A stretch of DNA of 64,000 bases from Nipponacmea schrenckii (Eukaryota > Mollusca > Gastropoda > Lottiidae): positions 19,578,317-19,642,316 of the forward strand of contig CM060202.1 of the NCBI GenBank assembly GCA_030562195.1, in the 5' to 3' direction. Positions 11,701-23,999 of this stretch are shown in pieces (the stretch's first letter is position 1; every line of letters starts with the position of its first letter). The notes beneath the pieces are model-generated. The model was not told the DNA's origin. It made no database searches and was given only the letters and a program-made list of their open reading frames with translations. The position numbers were made by a program, and so were the translations under genes.

Positions 11701-12348
11701 ATATTTCAGTATTCATGTTTATTTTTATTATATTTCAGTGTTCACGTTTATTTTTATTATATTTCAGTGTTCATGTTTATTTTTATCATATTTCAGTGTT
11801 CATGTTTATTTTTATTATATTTCAGTGTTCATGTTTATTTTTATTATATTTCTGTGTTTATGTTTATTTTTTATTATATTTCAGTGTTCAAGTTTATTTT
11901 TATTATATTTCTGTGTTTATGTTTATTTTTGTTATATTTCTGTGTTTATGTTTATTTTTATTATATTTCAGTGTTCAAGTTTATTTTTATTATATTTCTG
12001 TGTTTATGTTTATTTTTATTATATTTCAGTGTTCATGTTTATTTTTATTATATTTCAGTGTTCATGTTTATTTTTATTATATTTCAGTGTTCATGTTTAT
12101 TTTTATTATATTTCAGTGTTCATGTTTATTTTTATTATATTTCTGTGTTTATGTTTATTTTTATTATATTTCAGTTTTCAAGTTTATTTTTATTATATTT
12201 CAGTGTTCATGTTTATTTTTATTATATTTCAGTGTTCATGTTTATTTTTATTATATTTCAGTGTTCATGTTTATTTTTATTATATTTCAGTGTTCATGTT
12301 TATTTTTATTATATTTCAGTGTTCATGTTTATTTTTATTATATTTCAG
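8715..12348 (+). repeat. 29-bp minisatellite made of splice-acceptor copies, ~125 units
   Basis: The unit is tgttcatg, then ttta, then tttttattatatttcag. It is a pyrimidine-rich tract ending in CAG followed by the first bases of the downstream exon. The last unit is the real acceptor of the exon at 12349. Variants include ttctgtg for ttcagtg, cacg for catg, gtttatg for gttcatg, and 1-3 base length changes. Because 29 is not a multiple of 3 and no + frame of the unit holds a stop, the array is open in all three + frames for kilobases; these open frames are artefacts. Confidence 0.95.
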
Positions 12349-13224
12349 TGTTCACGACGAGAGATTGTTTTACTATTGGCGTTGTTGATAGTGTTATCGA
12401 TGCTATTTCTTACATGGAAGAAGCACAATTCAATACCACTAATGACAGACCAAAAACAAGATGGAATAATTGCGCTACAAACAATACCATTTTTGTTGGA
12501 AAGTATAAATGGAACAGGTGCTTACCAACAACCTTATCATCAGAGACAATTGCGAATGGAAGAATATATTACATCTTTGACCCGGACATTAAATAACAGT
12601 AACATCGCACAAGTATATATTTTATACACACCAGATGGACTTAAGAAGTATATCAATGAACAGCTAAGAATTCGTTCAGAACGCTATCAATACAAGCTGA
12701 AATATATCCAAACTGAAGAGGCTGTTCAAGCAAGCGTACTACTAAAATATGCCTATACACATTTTCAGAATAAAACTGTTATGATGAAGCAAGCTGATTG
12801 TTACCCTGGATATGGCCTAGATTTGATTGACAAAAGTAAAATGTTAAAATATAATGTCATGTATGCTTTAACAAGACAAGCCCGAGTCGAGACAAAATGT
12901 GATATGACAAAAAAGCCAACTTCAATGAGTTGTGATTCAAAACGATATATGGGCTCTCATGATGCTTATATCTTTATTCCACGAGGAAAGATTGCCGGGA
13001 GAGCTCTTAAATTAACAAAATTCAATAGTTATTACGATGGAATAGATAATGTTTTGATATTTACTTTTAGAAACGTTTTAAAATTTAATGTACTGAATCC
13101 CTGTAAAGTGATTGTTATTTACCATCTTCATTGTTTGGATTCTATGAGGCATGTTGGAAGACCTCGAATAAATAACTCAACCAACTCTGGGATGGCCAAA
13201 CCAACCGATAAACTTTTTATCTAG
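12349..13224 (+). CDS. Type II membrane glycosyltransferase-like protein, last exon
   Basis: A 291-codon open exon begins at the acceptor tttcag and ends in TAG. Residues 6-23 (IVLLLALLIVLSMLFLTW) form a signal-anchor preceded by CSRRE, suggesting a Golgi type II protein with a short cytosolic end. The lumenal part has LTRTLNNSNIAQVYILYTP, a segment with KQADCYPGYG, a GSHDAYIFIPRG motif, and YYDGIDNVLIFTFRN followed by VLNPCKVIVIYHLHC. These last blocks resemble the C-terminal region of a glycosyltransferase-like family common in molluscs and also seen in plants; this is family recall, not a search. Predicted N-glycosylation sites include NNSN and NKT. No catalytic DxD is obvious. The first in-frame ATG is at 12400, inside the membrane anchor, so the start codon is probably in an upstream exon not identified here. 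The frame is intact. Confidence 0.65.
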   Translation, partial: CSRREIVLLLALLIVLSMLFLTWKKHNSIPLMTDQKQDGIIALQTIPFLLESINGTGAYQQPYHQRQLRMEEYITSLTRTLNNSNIAQVYILYTPDGLKKYINEQLRIRSERYQYKLKYIQTEEAVQASVLLKYAYTHFQNKTVMMKQADCYPGYGLDLIDKSKMLKYNVMYALTRQARVETKCDMTKKPTSMSCDSKRYMGSHDAYIFIPRGKIAGRALKLTKFNSYYDGIDNVLIFTFRNVLKFNVLNPCKVIVIYHLHCLDSMRHVGRPRINNSTNSGMAKPTDKLFI

Positions 13225-13634
13225 AAACAATTCATTTTGTATCTTTGTAAGAGTAGTGTAGCGGTCAAATCAACTATTATTTGTAGTTACGGTATTGTTC
13301 TAGTTCATTTACTAGAGTTATCTTTCTTTCTTTATTGTAACGGTACTGTTTTAGTAAATTACTTATAGTTATCTTTTTTGTTTTGGAAAGGGACAATTTT
13401 ACAAAAATATCTTTTTGCTTAATTGTACAATGGTATATTTCAAGCTTGGTACAGAGATCCATGGCGATAACTCGCTTTCTTGAAGGCCCAATGCAGCAAA
13501 CACTCCGTAAAACATCAACCTGGATTCTAATACGAATTAGGCCATATTTTCAAGCCTATCCTATATAACTGGTGAGATAACAATAAGGAGGATAAGATAA
13601 GAAGATGAATGATCGTATTCGGCTTTAAATACTT
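13225..13634. other. 3' flank of the glycosyltransferase-like gene
   Basis: Probably 3' UTR and flank. It contains a partial tandem duplication of about 65 bases (gtagttacggtattgttcta / gtaacggtactgttttagta). No canonical AATAAA directly after the stop was noticed. The small ORFs on both strands look accidental. Confidence 0.4.
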
Positions 13635-16600
13635 TCTTATTAATAGTTTATGTTTGATAGAAGCTAATGCTATGTTGTGTATATTAATAGTTTATGTTTG
13701 ATAGAAGTTAATGCTATGTTGTGTTTATTAATAGTTTATGTTTGATTGAAGCTAATGCTATGTTGTGTATATTAATAGTTTATGTTTGATAGAAGCTAAT
13801 GCTATGTTATGTATATTAATAGTTTATGTTTGATAAAAGCTAATGCTATGTTGTGTATATTAATAGTTTATGTTTGATAGAAGCTAATGCTATGTTGTGT
13901 ATATTAATAGTTTATGTTTGATAGAAGCTAATGCTATTTTTTGTATATTAATAGTTTATGTTTGATAGACGCTAATGCTATGTTGTGTATATTAATAGTT
14001 TATGTTTGATAGAAGCTAATGCTATATTGTGTATATTAATAGTTTATGTTTGATAAAAGCTAATGCTATGTTGTGTATATTAATAGTTTATGTTTGATAG
14101 AAGCTAATGCTATGTTATGTATATTAATAGTTTATGTTTGATAGAAGCTAATGCTTTTGTTGTGTATATTAATAGTTTATGTTTGATAGAAGCTAATGCT
14201 ATGATGTGTATATTAATAGTTTATATTTGATAGAAGCTAATGCTATGTTGTGTATATTAATAGTTTATGTTTGATAGAAGCTAATGCTATGGTGTATATT
14301 AATAGTTTATGTTTGATAGAAGCTAATGCTATGGTGTATATTAATAGTTTATGTTTGATAGAAGCTAATGCTATGTTATGTATATTAATAGTTTATGTTT
14401 GATAGAAGCTAATGCTATGTTGTGTATATTAATAGTTTATGTTTGATAGAAGCTAATGCTATGTTATGTATATTAATAGTTTATGTTTGATAGAAGCTAA
14501 TGCTATGTTGTGTATATTAATAGTTTATGTTTGATAGAAGGGTAATGCTTTTGTTGTGTATATTAATAGTTCATGTTTGATAGAAGCTAATGCTATGTTG
14601 TGAATATTAATAGTTTATGTTTGATAGAAGCTAATGCTATGTTATGTATATTAATAGTTTATGTTTGATAGAAGCTAATGCTATATTGTGTATATTAAAA
14701 GTTTATGTTTGATAGAAGCTAATGTTATGTTGTGTATATTAATAGTTTATGTTTGATAAAAGCTAATGTTATGTTGTGTATATTAATAGTTTATGTTTGA
14801 TAAAAGCTAATGCTATGTTGTGTATATTAATAGTTTATGTTTGATAAAAGCTAATGCTATGTTGTGTATATTAATAGTTTATGTTTGATAAAAGCTAATG
14901 CTATATTGTGTTTATTAATAGTTTATGTTTGATAAAAGCTAATGCTATGTTGTGTATATTAATAGTTTATGTTTGATAGAAGCTAATGCTATGTTGTGTA
15001 TATTAATAGTTTATGTTTGATAGAAGCTAATGCTATGTTGTGTATATTAATAGTTTATGTTTGATAAAAGCTAATGCTATGTTGTGTATATTAATAGTTT
15101 ATGTTTGATAGAAGCTAATGCTATGTTGTGTATATTAATAGTTTATGTTTGATAAAAGCTAATGCTATGTTGTGTATATTAATAGTTTATGTTTGATAGA
15201 AGCTAATGCTATGTTGTGTATATTAATAGTTTATGTTTGATAGAAGCTAATGCTATGTTGTGTATATTAATAGTTTATGTTTGATAGAAGCTAATGCTAT
15301 GTTGTGTATATTAATAGTTTATGTTTGATAGAAGCTAATGCTATGTTATGTATATTAATAGTTTATGCTTTTATAGAAGCTAATGCTATGTAGTGTATAT
15401 TAATAGTTTATGTTTGATAAAAGCTAATGCTATGATTTTGTATATTAATAGTTTATGTTTGATAGAAGCTAATGCTATGTTGTGTATATTAATAGTTTAT
15501 GTTTGATAGAAGCTAATGCTATGGTGTATATTAATAGTTTATGTTTGATAGAAGCTAATGCTATGTTGTGTATATTAATAGTTTATGTTTGATAGAAGCT
15601 AATGCTATGTTGTGTATATTAATAGTTTATGTTTGATAGAAGCTAATGCTATGTTATGTATATTAATAGTTTATGTTTGATAGAAGCTAATGCTATGTTG
15701 TGTATTTTTAATAGTTTATGTTTGATAGAAGCTAATGCTATGTTGTGTATATTAATAGTTTATGTTTGATAGAAGCTAATGATATGTTGTGTATATTAAT
15801 AGTTTATGTTTGATAGAAGCTAATGATATGTTGTGTATATTAATAGTTTATGTTTGATAGAAGGCTAATGCTATGTTGTGTATATTAATAGTTTATGATT
15901 TTATAGAAGCTAATGCTATGTTATGTATATTAATAGTTTATGTTTGATAGAAGCTAATGCTATGTTGTGTATATTAATAGTTTATGTTTGATAGAAGCTA
16001 ATGCTATGTTGTGTATATTAATAGTTTATGTTTGATAGAAGCTAATGCTATGTTGTGTATATTAATAGTTTATGATTTTATAGAAGCTAATGCTATGTTG
16101 TGTATATTAATAGTTTATGTTTGATAGAAGCTAATGCTATGTTGTGTATATTAATAGTTTATGTTTGATAGAAGCTAATGCTATGTTGTGTATATTAATA
16201 GTTTATGTTTGATAGAAGCTAATGCTATGTTGTGTATATTAATAGTTTATGTTTGATAGAAGCTAATGCTATGTTGTGTATATTAATAGTTTTTTGTTTG
16301 ATAGAAGCTAATGCTATGTTGTGTATATTAATAGTTTATGTTTGATAGAAGCTAATGCTATGTTGTGTATATTAATAGTTTATGTTTGATAGAACCTAAT
16401 GTTATGTTGTGTATATTAATAGTTTATGTTTGATAGAAGCTAATGCTATGTTATGTATATTAATAGTTTATGTTTGATAGAAGCTAATGCTATGATGTGT
16501 ATATTAATAGTTTATGTTTGATAGAAGCTAATGCTATGTTGTGTATATTAATAGTTTATGTTTGATAGACGCTAATGCTATGTTGTGTATATTAATAGTT

Positions 16601-18784
16601 TATGTTTGATAGACGCTAATGCTATGTTGTGTATATTAATAATTTATGTTTGATAGACGCTAATGTTATGTTGTGTATATTAATAGTTTATGTTTGATAG
16701 AAGCTAATGCTATGTTATGTATATTAATAGTTTATGTTTGATAGAAGCTTATGCTATGTTGTGTATATTAATAGTTTATGTTTGATAGAAGCTAATGTTA
16801 TGTTGTGTATATTAATAGTTTATGTTTGATAGAAGCTAATGCTATGTTGTGTATATTAATAGTTTATGTTTGATAGAAGCTAATGCTATGTTGGTTATAT
16901 TAATAGTTTATGTTTGATAGAAGCTAATGCTATGTTGTGTATATTAATAGTTTTTGTTTGATAGAAGCTAATGCTATGTTGTGTATATTAATAGTTTATG
17001 TTTGATATAAGCTAATGCTATGTTGTGTATATTAATAGTTTATGTTTGATAGAAGCTAATGCTATGTTGTGTATATTAATAGTTTATGTTTGATAGACGC
17101 TAATGCTATGATGTGTATATTAATAGTTTATGTTTGATAGAAGCTAATGCTATGTAGTGTATATTAATAGTTTATGTTTGATAGAAGCTAATGCTATGAT
17201 GTGTATATTAATAGTTTATGTTTGATAAAAGCTAATGCTATGTAGTGTATATTAATAGTTTATGTTTGATAGAAGCTAATGCTATGTAGTGTATATTAAT
17301 AGTTTATGTTTGATAGAAGCTAATGCTATGATGTGTATATTAATAGTTTATGTTTGATAGAAGCTAATGCTATATTGTGTATATTAATAGTTTATGTTTG
17401 ATAGAAGCTAATGCTATGTAGTGTATATTAATAGTTTATGTTTGATAGAAGCTAATGCTATGTTATGTATATTAATAGTTTATGTTTGATAGACGCTAAT
17501 GTTATGTTGTGTATATTAATAGTTTATGTTTGATAGAAGCTAATGCTATGTTATGTATATTAATAGTTTATGTTTGATAGAAGCAAATCTATGTTGTGTA
17601 TATTAATAGTTTATGTTTGATAGAAGCTAATGCTATGATTTTGTATATTAATAGTTTATGTTTGATAGAAGCTAATGCTATGTTGTTTATATTAATTGTT
17701 TATGTTTGATAGAAGCTAATGCTATGTTGTGTATATTAATAGTTTATGTTTGATAGAAGCTAATGCTATGTTGTGTATATTAATAGTTTATGTTTGATAG
17801 AAGCTAATGTTATGTTGTGTATATTAATAGTTTATGTTTGATAGAAGCTAATGTTATGATGTGTATATTAATAGTTTATGTTTGATAAAAGCTAATGCTA
17901 TGTTGTGTATATTAATAGTTTATGTTTGATAGAAGCTAATGCTATGTTATGTATATTAATAGTTTATGTTTGATAGAAGCTAATGCTATGATGTGTATAT
18001 TAATAGTTTATGTTTGATAGAAGCTAATGCTATGTGTGTATATTAATAGTTTATGTTTGATAGAAGCTAATGCTATGATGTGTATATTAATAGTTTATGT
18101 TTGATAGAAGCTAATGCTATGATGTGTATATTAATAGTTTATGTTTGATAGAAGCTAATGCTATGTAGTGTATATTAATAGTTTATGTTTGATAGAAGCT
18201 AATGCTATGTATGTGTATATTAATAGTTTATGTTTGATAGAAGCTAATGCTATGTTGTGTATATTAATAGTTTATGTTTGATAGAAGCTAATGCTATGTT
18301 GTGTATATTAATAGTTTATGTTTGATAGAAGCTAATGCTATGTTGTGTATATTAATAGTTTATGTTTGATAGAAGCTAATGCTATGTTGTGTATATTAAT
18401 AGTTTATGTTTGATAGAAGCTAATGTATGTTGTGTATATTAATAGTTTATGTTTGATAGAAGCTAATGCTATGTTGTGTATATTAATAGTTTATGTTTGA
18501 TAGAAGCTAATGCTATGTTATGTATATTAATAGTTTATGTTTGATAGAAGCTAATGCTATGTTGTGTATATTAATAGTTTATGTTTGATAGAAGCTAATG
18601 TATGTTTGTATATTAATAGTTTATGTTTGATAGAAGCTAATGCTATGTTGTGTATATTAATAGTTTATGTTTGATAGAAGCTAATGTTATGATGTGTATA
18701 TTAATAGTTTATGTTTGATAAAAGCTAATGCTATGTTGTGTATATTAATAGTTTATGTTTGATAGAAGCTAATGCTATGTTGTG
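13635..18784. repeat. 44-bp minisatellite array, ~117 copies
   Basis: Unit contains gaagctaatgctatgttgtg, tatattaatag and tttatgtttgat. Copies vary mostly at a few sites (gttgtg/gttatg/gatgtg/gtagtg, gatagaag/gataaaag/gatagacg) and some have lost 1-2 bases. Variants recur in clusters, suggesting local unequal exchange. The array ends about 36 bases before the second gap, so its length in the genome is uncertain. Confidence 0.95.
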
Positions 18785-18820
18785 TTATTATATGTAAAAT
18801 TAATGTTTATTTTTTATAAT

Positions 18821-19320
18821 NNNNNNNNNNNNNNNNNNNNNNNNNNNNNNNNNNNNNNNNNNNNNNNNNNNNNNNNNNNNNNNNNNNNNNNNNNNNNNNN
18901 NNNNNNNNNNNNNNNNNNNNNNNNNNNNNNNNNNNNNNNNNNNNNNNNNNNNNNNNNNNNNNNNNNNNNNNNNNNNNNNNNNNNNNNNNNNNNNNNNNNN
19001 NNNNNNNNNNNNNNNNNNNNNNNNNNNNNNNNNNNNNNNNNNNNNNNNNNNNNNNNNNNNNNNNNNNNNNNNNNNNNNNNNNNNNNNNNNNNNNNNNNNN
19101 NNNNNNNNNNNNNNNNNNNNNNNNNNNNNNNNNNNNNNNNNNNNNNNNNNNNNNNNNNNNNNNNNNNNNNNNNNNNNNNNNNNNNNNNNNNNNNNNNNNN
19201 NNNNNNNNNNNNNNNNNNNNNNNNNNNNNNNNNNNNNNNNNNNNNNNNNNNNNNNNNNNNNNNNNNNNNNNNNNNNNNNNNNNNNNNNNNNNNNNNNNNN
19301 NNNNNNNNNNNNNNNNNNNN
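18821..19320. other. Assembly gap, 500 N
   Basis: Exactly 500 N. It begins just after the 44-bp array and is likely caused by it. Confidence 0.99.
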
Positions 19321-20152
19321 ATGCAATTAGGTTAAATATTTTATCCACGATTTGCAATTCAATATTCAAGGGTCATCGGCAAAAATTTCAGACTGTGATT
19401 TCCCCTTTTAATATAAATGGTAAAATTTTGAAACTTTACCAGTTGATAGGCGATATGTTTATAATTTTTAAAAAAATGTAAAAAAAAAATTCCATTTCCC
19501 GGGTTTAGCCTCAAATGACGTAATTACGAACTTCCGGTCTATAACTGCTAGGTGAAAAGTGAAAACTGTTTTATAAATTACTTGTCAATAGTAATTGATT
19601 TGACCTAAATAATTAGGTCAAGCTGCCATATCGGCCGCCATTTTGAATTTTCGTTACAATTCTTAAATCCGAAATTCAGACACTACTGATAGACCGATTT
19701 TGATGAAATTTAGCACATAGATACAATGGATCATTATCTACCTTTTCTTGGAGACCGATTTTCAAATTTCGTATTTTCTTTCGAATTATTTAAATTTTGA
19801 TTTTTTCAAAATTAGGTCACTTTAACGGGTACGGAAGATGTGACCCACTTAATCTATGACCTTGAAAATTAGGTCAAATATTATTCAATATATTGTCTAC
19901 GAGTAGATATTTTTTAATTTGGCTTACTTAAAAAAATTCATAGAGATAAGTGTACTTAAATACAGCAAAAATTGATAATTTTCATATTTTCGCCATCATT
20001 AACCGTTACGGAAGGTGTGACCTAATTATTTTATGACTTTGAAAACTAGGTCAAATGATATTCAATATATTGTCTAGATGTAGGTCATTGCAAATTTAGC
20101 CTACATAATATTTTAAGGCTCTCGAAATACGTTCATAATTGTAAGCAATTCT

Positions 20153-20194
<42 letters not shown>

Positions 20195-21420
20195 GGAAGC
20201 TCGCTAGCCCAAACGGAAAAAGATAGACTATTTTTGTTTTCACCAATGGTTTTTATATGGGCTGGAATCAAAAATGAATATCTAACATAATATTTTTGCT
20301 AACCCGAAAGTGGCTAATTGCATAATATGCAAATAAGATTTCAAGCTAGCTCGGGCCCTAATGGTCGGATCGGTCTGAAATTTACAGGATATAGATAGAT
20401 AGGCAGCGCAATTAAAACTACATCATCAAAATTTTTTGATCACTTCCGGTTTGGGCGTGGGGACTTCCGGTTTTTTCGTCTCATGTCGGGCGACCCTGCT
20501 TCCCATGTAATTCAAGAATCTAAACAAAAACAGTATATTTAAGCTATACTAAATGATTTTAATCCCCTGAGATGAAAAAAAATTAAATTGAATGTTGCGC
20601 ATGCGCAGTTTTCAAAAAAGGCAAATTTTCTTAAAAAATTTTAAAAAGTCCGCCAATTATTGACCGATTTTTTTTGATTTTGGTGTCTATCAAAACGTTG
20701 ATACTTTATCTAAAAAATGTTGGGAACAGAATTGTGATTTTCGAATTTGAATTTTTTTTATGCCCGTTCGAATTTTTCAAAAATTTAAAACTCTATATCT
20801 CGTGACCTTGACCTTCAATGACCTTGAAAATTTGAGATGTAGAATGTCCTTGACCTCGGCTGTCTATAGATGTGCTGATATTGCATAACAAATATTAACT
20901 TCCGGTTTTATAGCCCACCGAAATCTGACTATTTTGCAATTTTGGACGGTTATATTACACTTTCGGGCTCTAATGTTTGGATCGATCTGAAATTTACAGG
21001 ATATAGATAAATACGCAACACAATTAAAAATATATCATCAAAATTTTTTTATCACTTCCGGTTTGGGCGTGGGGACTTCCGGTTTTTTATCTCATTTCAG
21101 GCGACCCTACATCCCGTGTAATTCAAGAATGTAAGCAAAAACAGTATATATTAGCTATAAAAAATAATTTGTATCCCCCGAGAAGAAAAAAATTCCAATT
21201 GCTAGTTGCGCATGCGCCATTTTTCCGAGAATGGCAAATTTTCTTTAAAATTTAATAAGTCCGTCATTTATTATTTATGCCCATTTGAATTTTTTAAAAA
21301 TTTGAAATTCTAAATCTTGTGACCTTCACCTTCAATGACCTTGAAATTTTCCATATAGAATGGCCTTGACATCAGCTGTCTATAGATCTAACAATATTGT
21401 TACGCTTGTTCCACAATTGG
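19321..21420. repeat. Non-coding repeat block with internal duplications
   Basis: Two levels of duplication are visible. A ~180-base unit (19815-20110) repeats acgg.ag.tgtgacc, tattcaatatattgtct and taggtcaaat. A ~610-base unit repeats from about 20355 to 20966: tgaaatttacaggatatag, atcacttccggtttgggcg, tggggacttccggtttttt, ttgcgcatgcg and gaccttcaatgaccttgaaa occur in both. A 39-T run sits at 20155-20193. Stops occur in all frames. It is probably a non-autonomous element or satellite-like array; the family was not recognised. Confidence 0.6.
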
Positions 21421-21959
21421 AGGCTGAAAAGTACCGGAATTGAAAGCTAGCAGGTTAGAATTTTCAAAATGTTCGAAATCCAGGGGATAACGCATAGTTG
21501 CCACGCTCGGAGCTGTTCACAGTTCTAGTCTTTATCTTTTTCTTATACATAGATCAATGTTGACTGTAATAAATTTCATTGAAATTGAAACACAAAAAGG
21601 TTTTATGTTTAGCATAAGTTATTTCCCTTGATTCTGCTTTCGCGACGTCAAGATGGCGGCAATAGCTTTGTTAACTAAAAATGAACTGACAAGCGAAGAC
21701 AAATTTTCTTTACTTATTAGTATTACGGATGTATCATATAAAATGGCAGCGAGTCAACCTCTATGGCATCGACATTCGTTTTTTACCATCAAACCTGTCT
21801 CAGAAACACGATTTATTAAAACTAAAATAACCAATAGGCCTAATAGTATTCACAGCATACCGTTCATCTTTCCGTCTTTATTATAATGTTCGATTTTAGT
21901 TTTTGAAATAATATTGAAATTTTTATGTTGGATTTTGCAAAATTAGCACAGTTCCTGGT
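21421..21959. other. Intergenic sequence, no gene supported
   Basis: Contains a 77-codon ORF (21653-21886) beginning at caagatggcggca, but there is no recognisable domain or splice context and it is followed by AT-rich DNA and then the Ty3 element. I do not call it a gene. Confidence 0.5.
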
Positions 21960-22050
21960 ATTGTATACTTAAATTACTACCCTTTCGATATACTATCCCA
22001 GTCCCTGTTTAAGTACGTCCCAGGACATCAGGAACTCATTAAGATCAGAG

Positions 22051-23760
22051 TTGTCAACCCTTTCAAGGTATCCTATAACAGTTCAACCTAGGTCTGTTAT
22101 TTGTGAATTCCATCCAGTCACAGTTGTACAAAGTCAAGGGATTACATCACCTCAGGATAAATCAATTGATGATGTTGATATCTTGGAGAAAATTGATTTT
22201 AAAGGTACTGAGTTAGAGGAGAATAAGATTTCACATCTGAAAGGTTTTCTTCAGGATTGGTCTCACATCTTTTCACATAGTGATATTGATGTTGGTTGTA
22301 CTAACTAAGTGGAGCACAAGATACACCTTGATAATGAAATCCCAAATTTAAACAACGTAATAGACCAATTCCACCAGACATGTATGAGGAAGTAAAGGCA
22401 CATTTAAAAAGATCTATTGAAAGGTAACATCATTGAACCATCTCATAGTCCATGGGCATCAAATATAGTTTTATGTGGGAAAAAAAGGATAATAGCCTCA
22501 GAATGTGTGTAGACTACCGTCAGCTGAATTGTCGCACCATCAATGACGCATATGCTTTACCCAGGATTGAAGACATGTTGGATCATCTCTCAGGAAGTAA
22601 GTGCTTTTCTACATTGGATATGAAGTCCGGTCTCCGTGTACCCAGAGGATAGACCGAAGACTGCCTTCACAGTAGGACCCTTAGGATTTTACCAGTAAAA
22701 GGGAAAAATGCCTTTCGGATTGACCTCAGCCCCCAGCAACATACCAACGAATGATGGAGGAATGCTTAGGAGATCTACACCTAAACATTTGATTGATTTA
22801 TTTGGACGATGTCATCAGCTTACGAGGAGCATATTAAGCGCCTGAACAAAGTTTTCCAGAGATTCAAGGAATGTGGATTGAAGTTGGCTCCGAAGAAATG
22901 TCATTTCCTTCAGACAGAGGTTAAATATCTTGGTCATGTTGTTTCTGCTGATGGTGTAAAAGCTGATCCTGATAAACTTGACAAGGTAAAGGACTGGAAA
23001 GAACCAACAAATCAGGATGAGTTGAGAAGGTTTTTAGGTTTTGTAGGCTATTTCCGTAGGTTTATAAAGGACTTATCTTCAATTGCTAGACCCTTAAATC
23101 AGTTGCTAGTTGGTGGACCAACATCTAAGAAGAAGGGGAGAAGAAAGGCAGAAATGAGTAAAAAATGGAAGTGGAATGAGGAACAACAATTAGCTTTTGA
23201 GGCATTGAAAGAGAGATTGTTATTACCACATATTTTAGCCTATGCTGATCCATCGCAACCTTATATCATACACACTGATGCCAGTGGCAGAGGCTTAGGT
23301 GCTGTACTCTATCAACACCAAGAAGGCAAGGATCGAGTCATAGCTTACGCTAGTAGGGGTCTGACTAAATCTGAGAAGAACTACCCAGCTCATAAACTGG
23401 AAGTTTTAGCTTTAAAATGGGCATATATGCACAGCTTTATGGAACAACAATCACTGGTTAAACTTTATGCGACGTTTCGGCGTGTTTCCCCCGCCGTCCT
23501 TTAAAGACTTTAAAATGGGCAGTTAATGATAAGTTCCACCAGTATCTGCATGGTAATACCTTCACTGTTTTTACGGATAACAATCCTCTCACATATGTAT
23601 TGACTAGTGCTAAACTGGACACCGCTGGCTTGCACGTCTTGAGCAGTATAATTAATATCAGATATAGACCTGGAAAGACAAACATAAATGCCGATTGTTT
23701 ATCTAGATTACCAGACGATAACAATGTACGAGAACTATCAGCTGAAACCATCAAGGCACT
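22051..23760 (+). pseudogene. Ty3/gypsy reverse transcriptase and RNase H, broken
   Basis: Pieces in successive frames: 22051-22308 (linker with HIFSHSDIDVG), 22452-22652 (CVDYRQLN, DAYALPRIEDMLD, FSTLDMKSG), an MPFGL block near 22710, YLDD near 22798-22812 in another frame, then 22809-23504. The last holds the thumb (KCHFLQTEVKYLGHVVSADG, LRRFLGFVGYFRRFIKDLS) and the start of RNase H (IHTDASGRGLGAVLYQ, YPAHKLEVLALKWA). After a 98-base interruption the rest of RNase H follows with FTDNNPLTYV near 23570. The element protein would copy its RNA in a particle. With at least four frame breaks, including one at the catalytic motif, it is inactive. Confidence 0.85.
23424..23521. repeat. 84-bp insertion in RNase H with 14-bp direct repeats
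   Basis: The RNase H sequence ctttaaaatgggca occurs at 23410-23423 and again at 23508-23521, with 84 bases between that do not belong to the retrotransposon (containing cgacgtttcggcgtgtttcc). Skipping 23424-23521 restores the expected order of RNase H motifs. A 14-bp duplication of the target with a short insert is like a severely truncated retroposon or a footprint. The insert source was not recognised. Confidence 0.75.
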
Positions 23761-23999
23761 TCAGAATTTAAAACTGGATAGTGGATTGGCAGAATCGATG
23801 GCTATACAACTGATACCAGATTTAAACATACCTACATCAACTAAAGATCAGATAGACTGGAGTCGACAACAACAGGATGATTCAGATATAGGACCCGTCT
23901 ACCAAGCTGTGAAAACTGGAACCAAACCATCTACATCCACTAGGTCAGCAATTACATCAGCTTTGTTGAGAGAAATGAACCCCTCTTGTCCTCCAATCT

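Noticed and set aside
8740..12596. Very long open frames (up to 1238 codons) across the 29-bp array, rich in F, I, Y and C, looking like a repetitive membrane protein
   Set aside because: The repeat has no stop codon in any + frame, so all three frames stay open; the same DNA cannot sensibly encode three such proteins. Non-coding splice-acceptor repeat explains it.
1..18784. Regularly repeated units suggestive of CRISPR arrays
   Set aside because: Units are directly head to tail with no unique spacers, and the genome is eukaryotic.
18782..19369. ORFs on both strands through the second gap
   Set aside because: Artefact of N bases.
20155..20193. 39-T run as the poly(A) of a minus-strand processed gene
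   Set aside because: No coding remnant was found on the minus strand to the right of it, so only a bare homopolymer can be supported.
21653..21886. 77-codon ORF starting at an atggcggca
   Set aside because: No domain, no splice signals and no homology recognised; flanked by repeat DNA.
23424..23507. Hammerhead ribozyme or retrozyme suggested by cgacgtttcggcg
   Set aside because: The CUGANGA core was not found on either strand of the insert.
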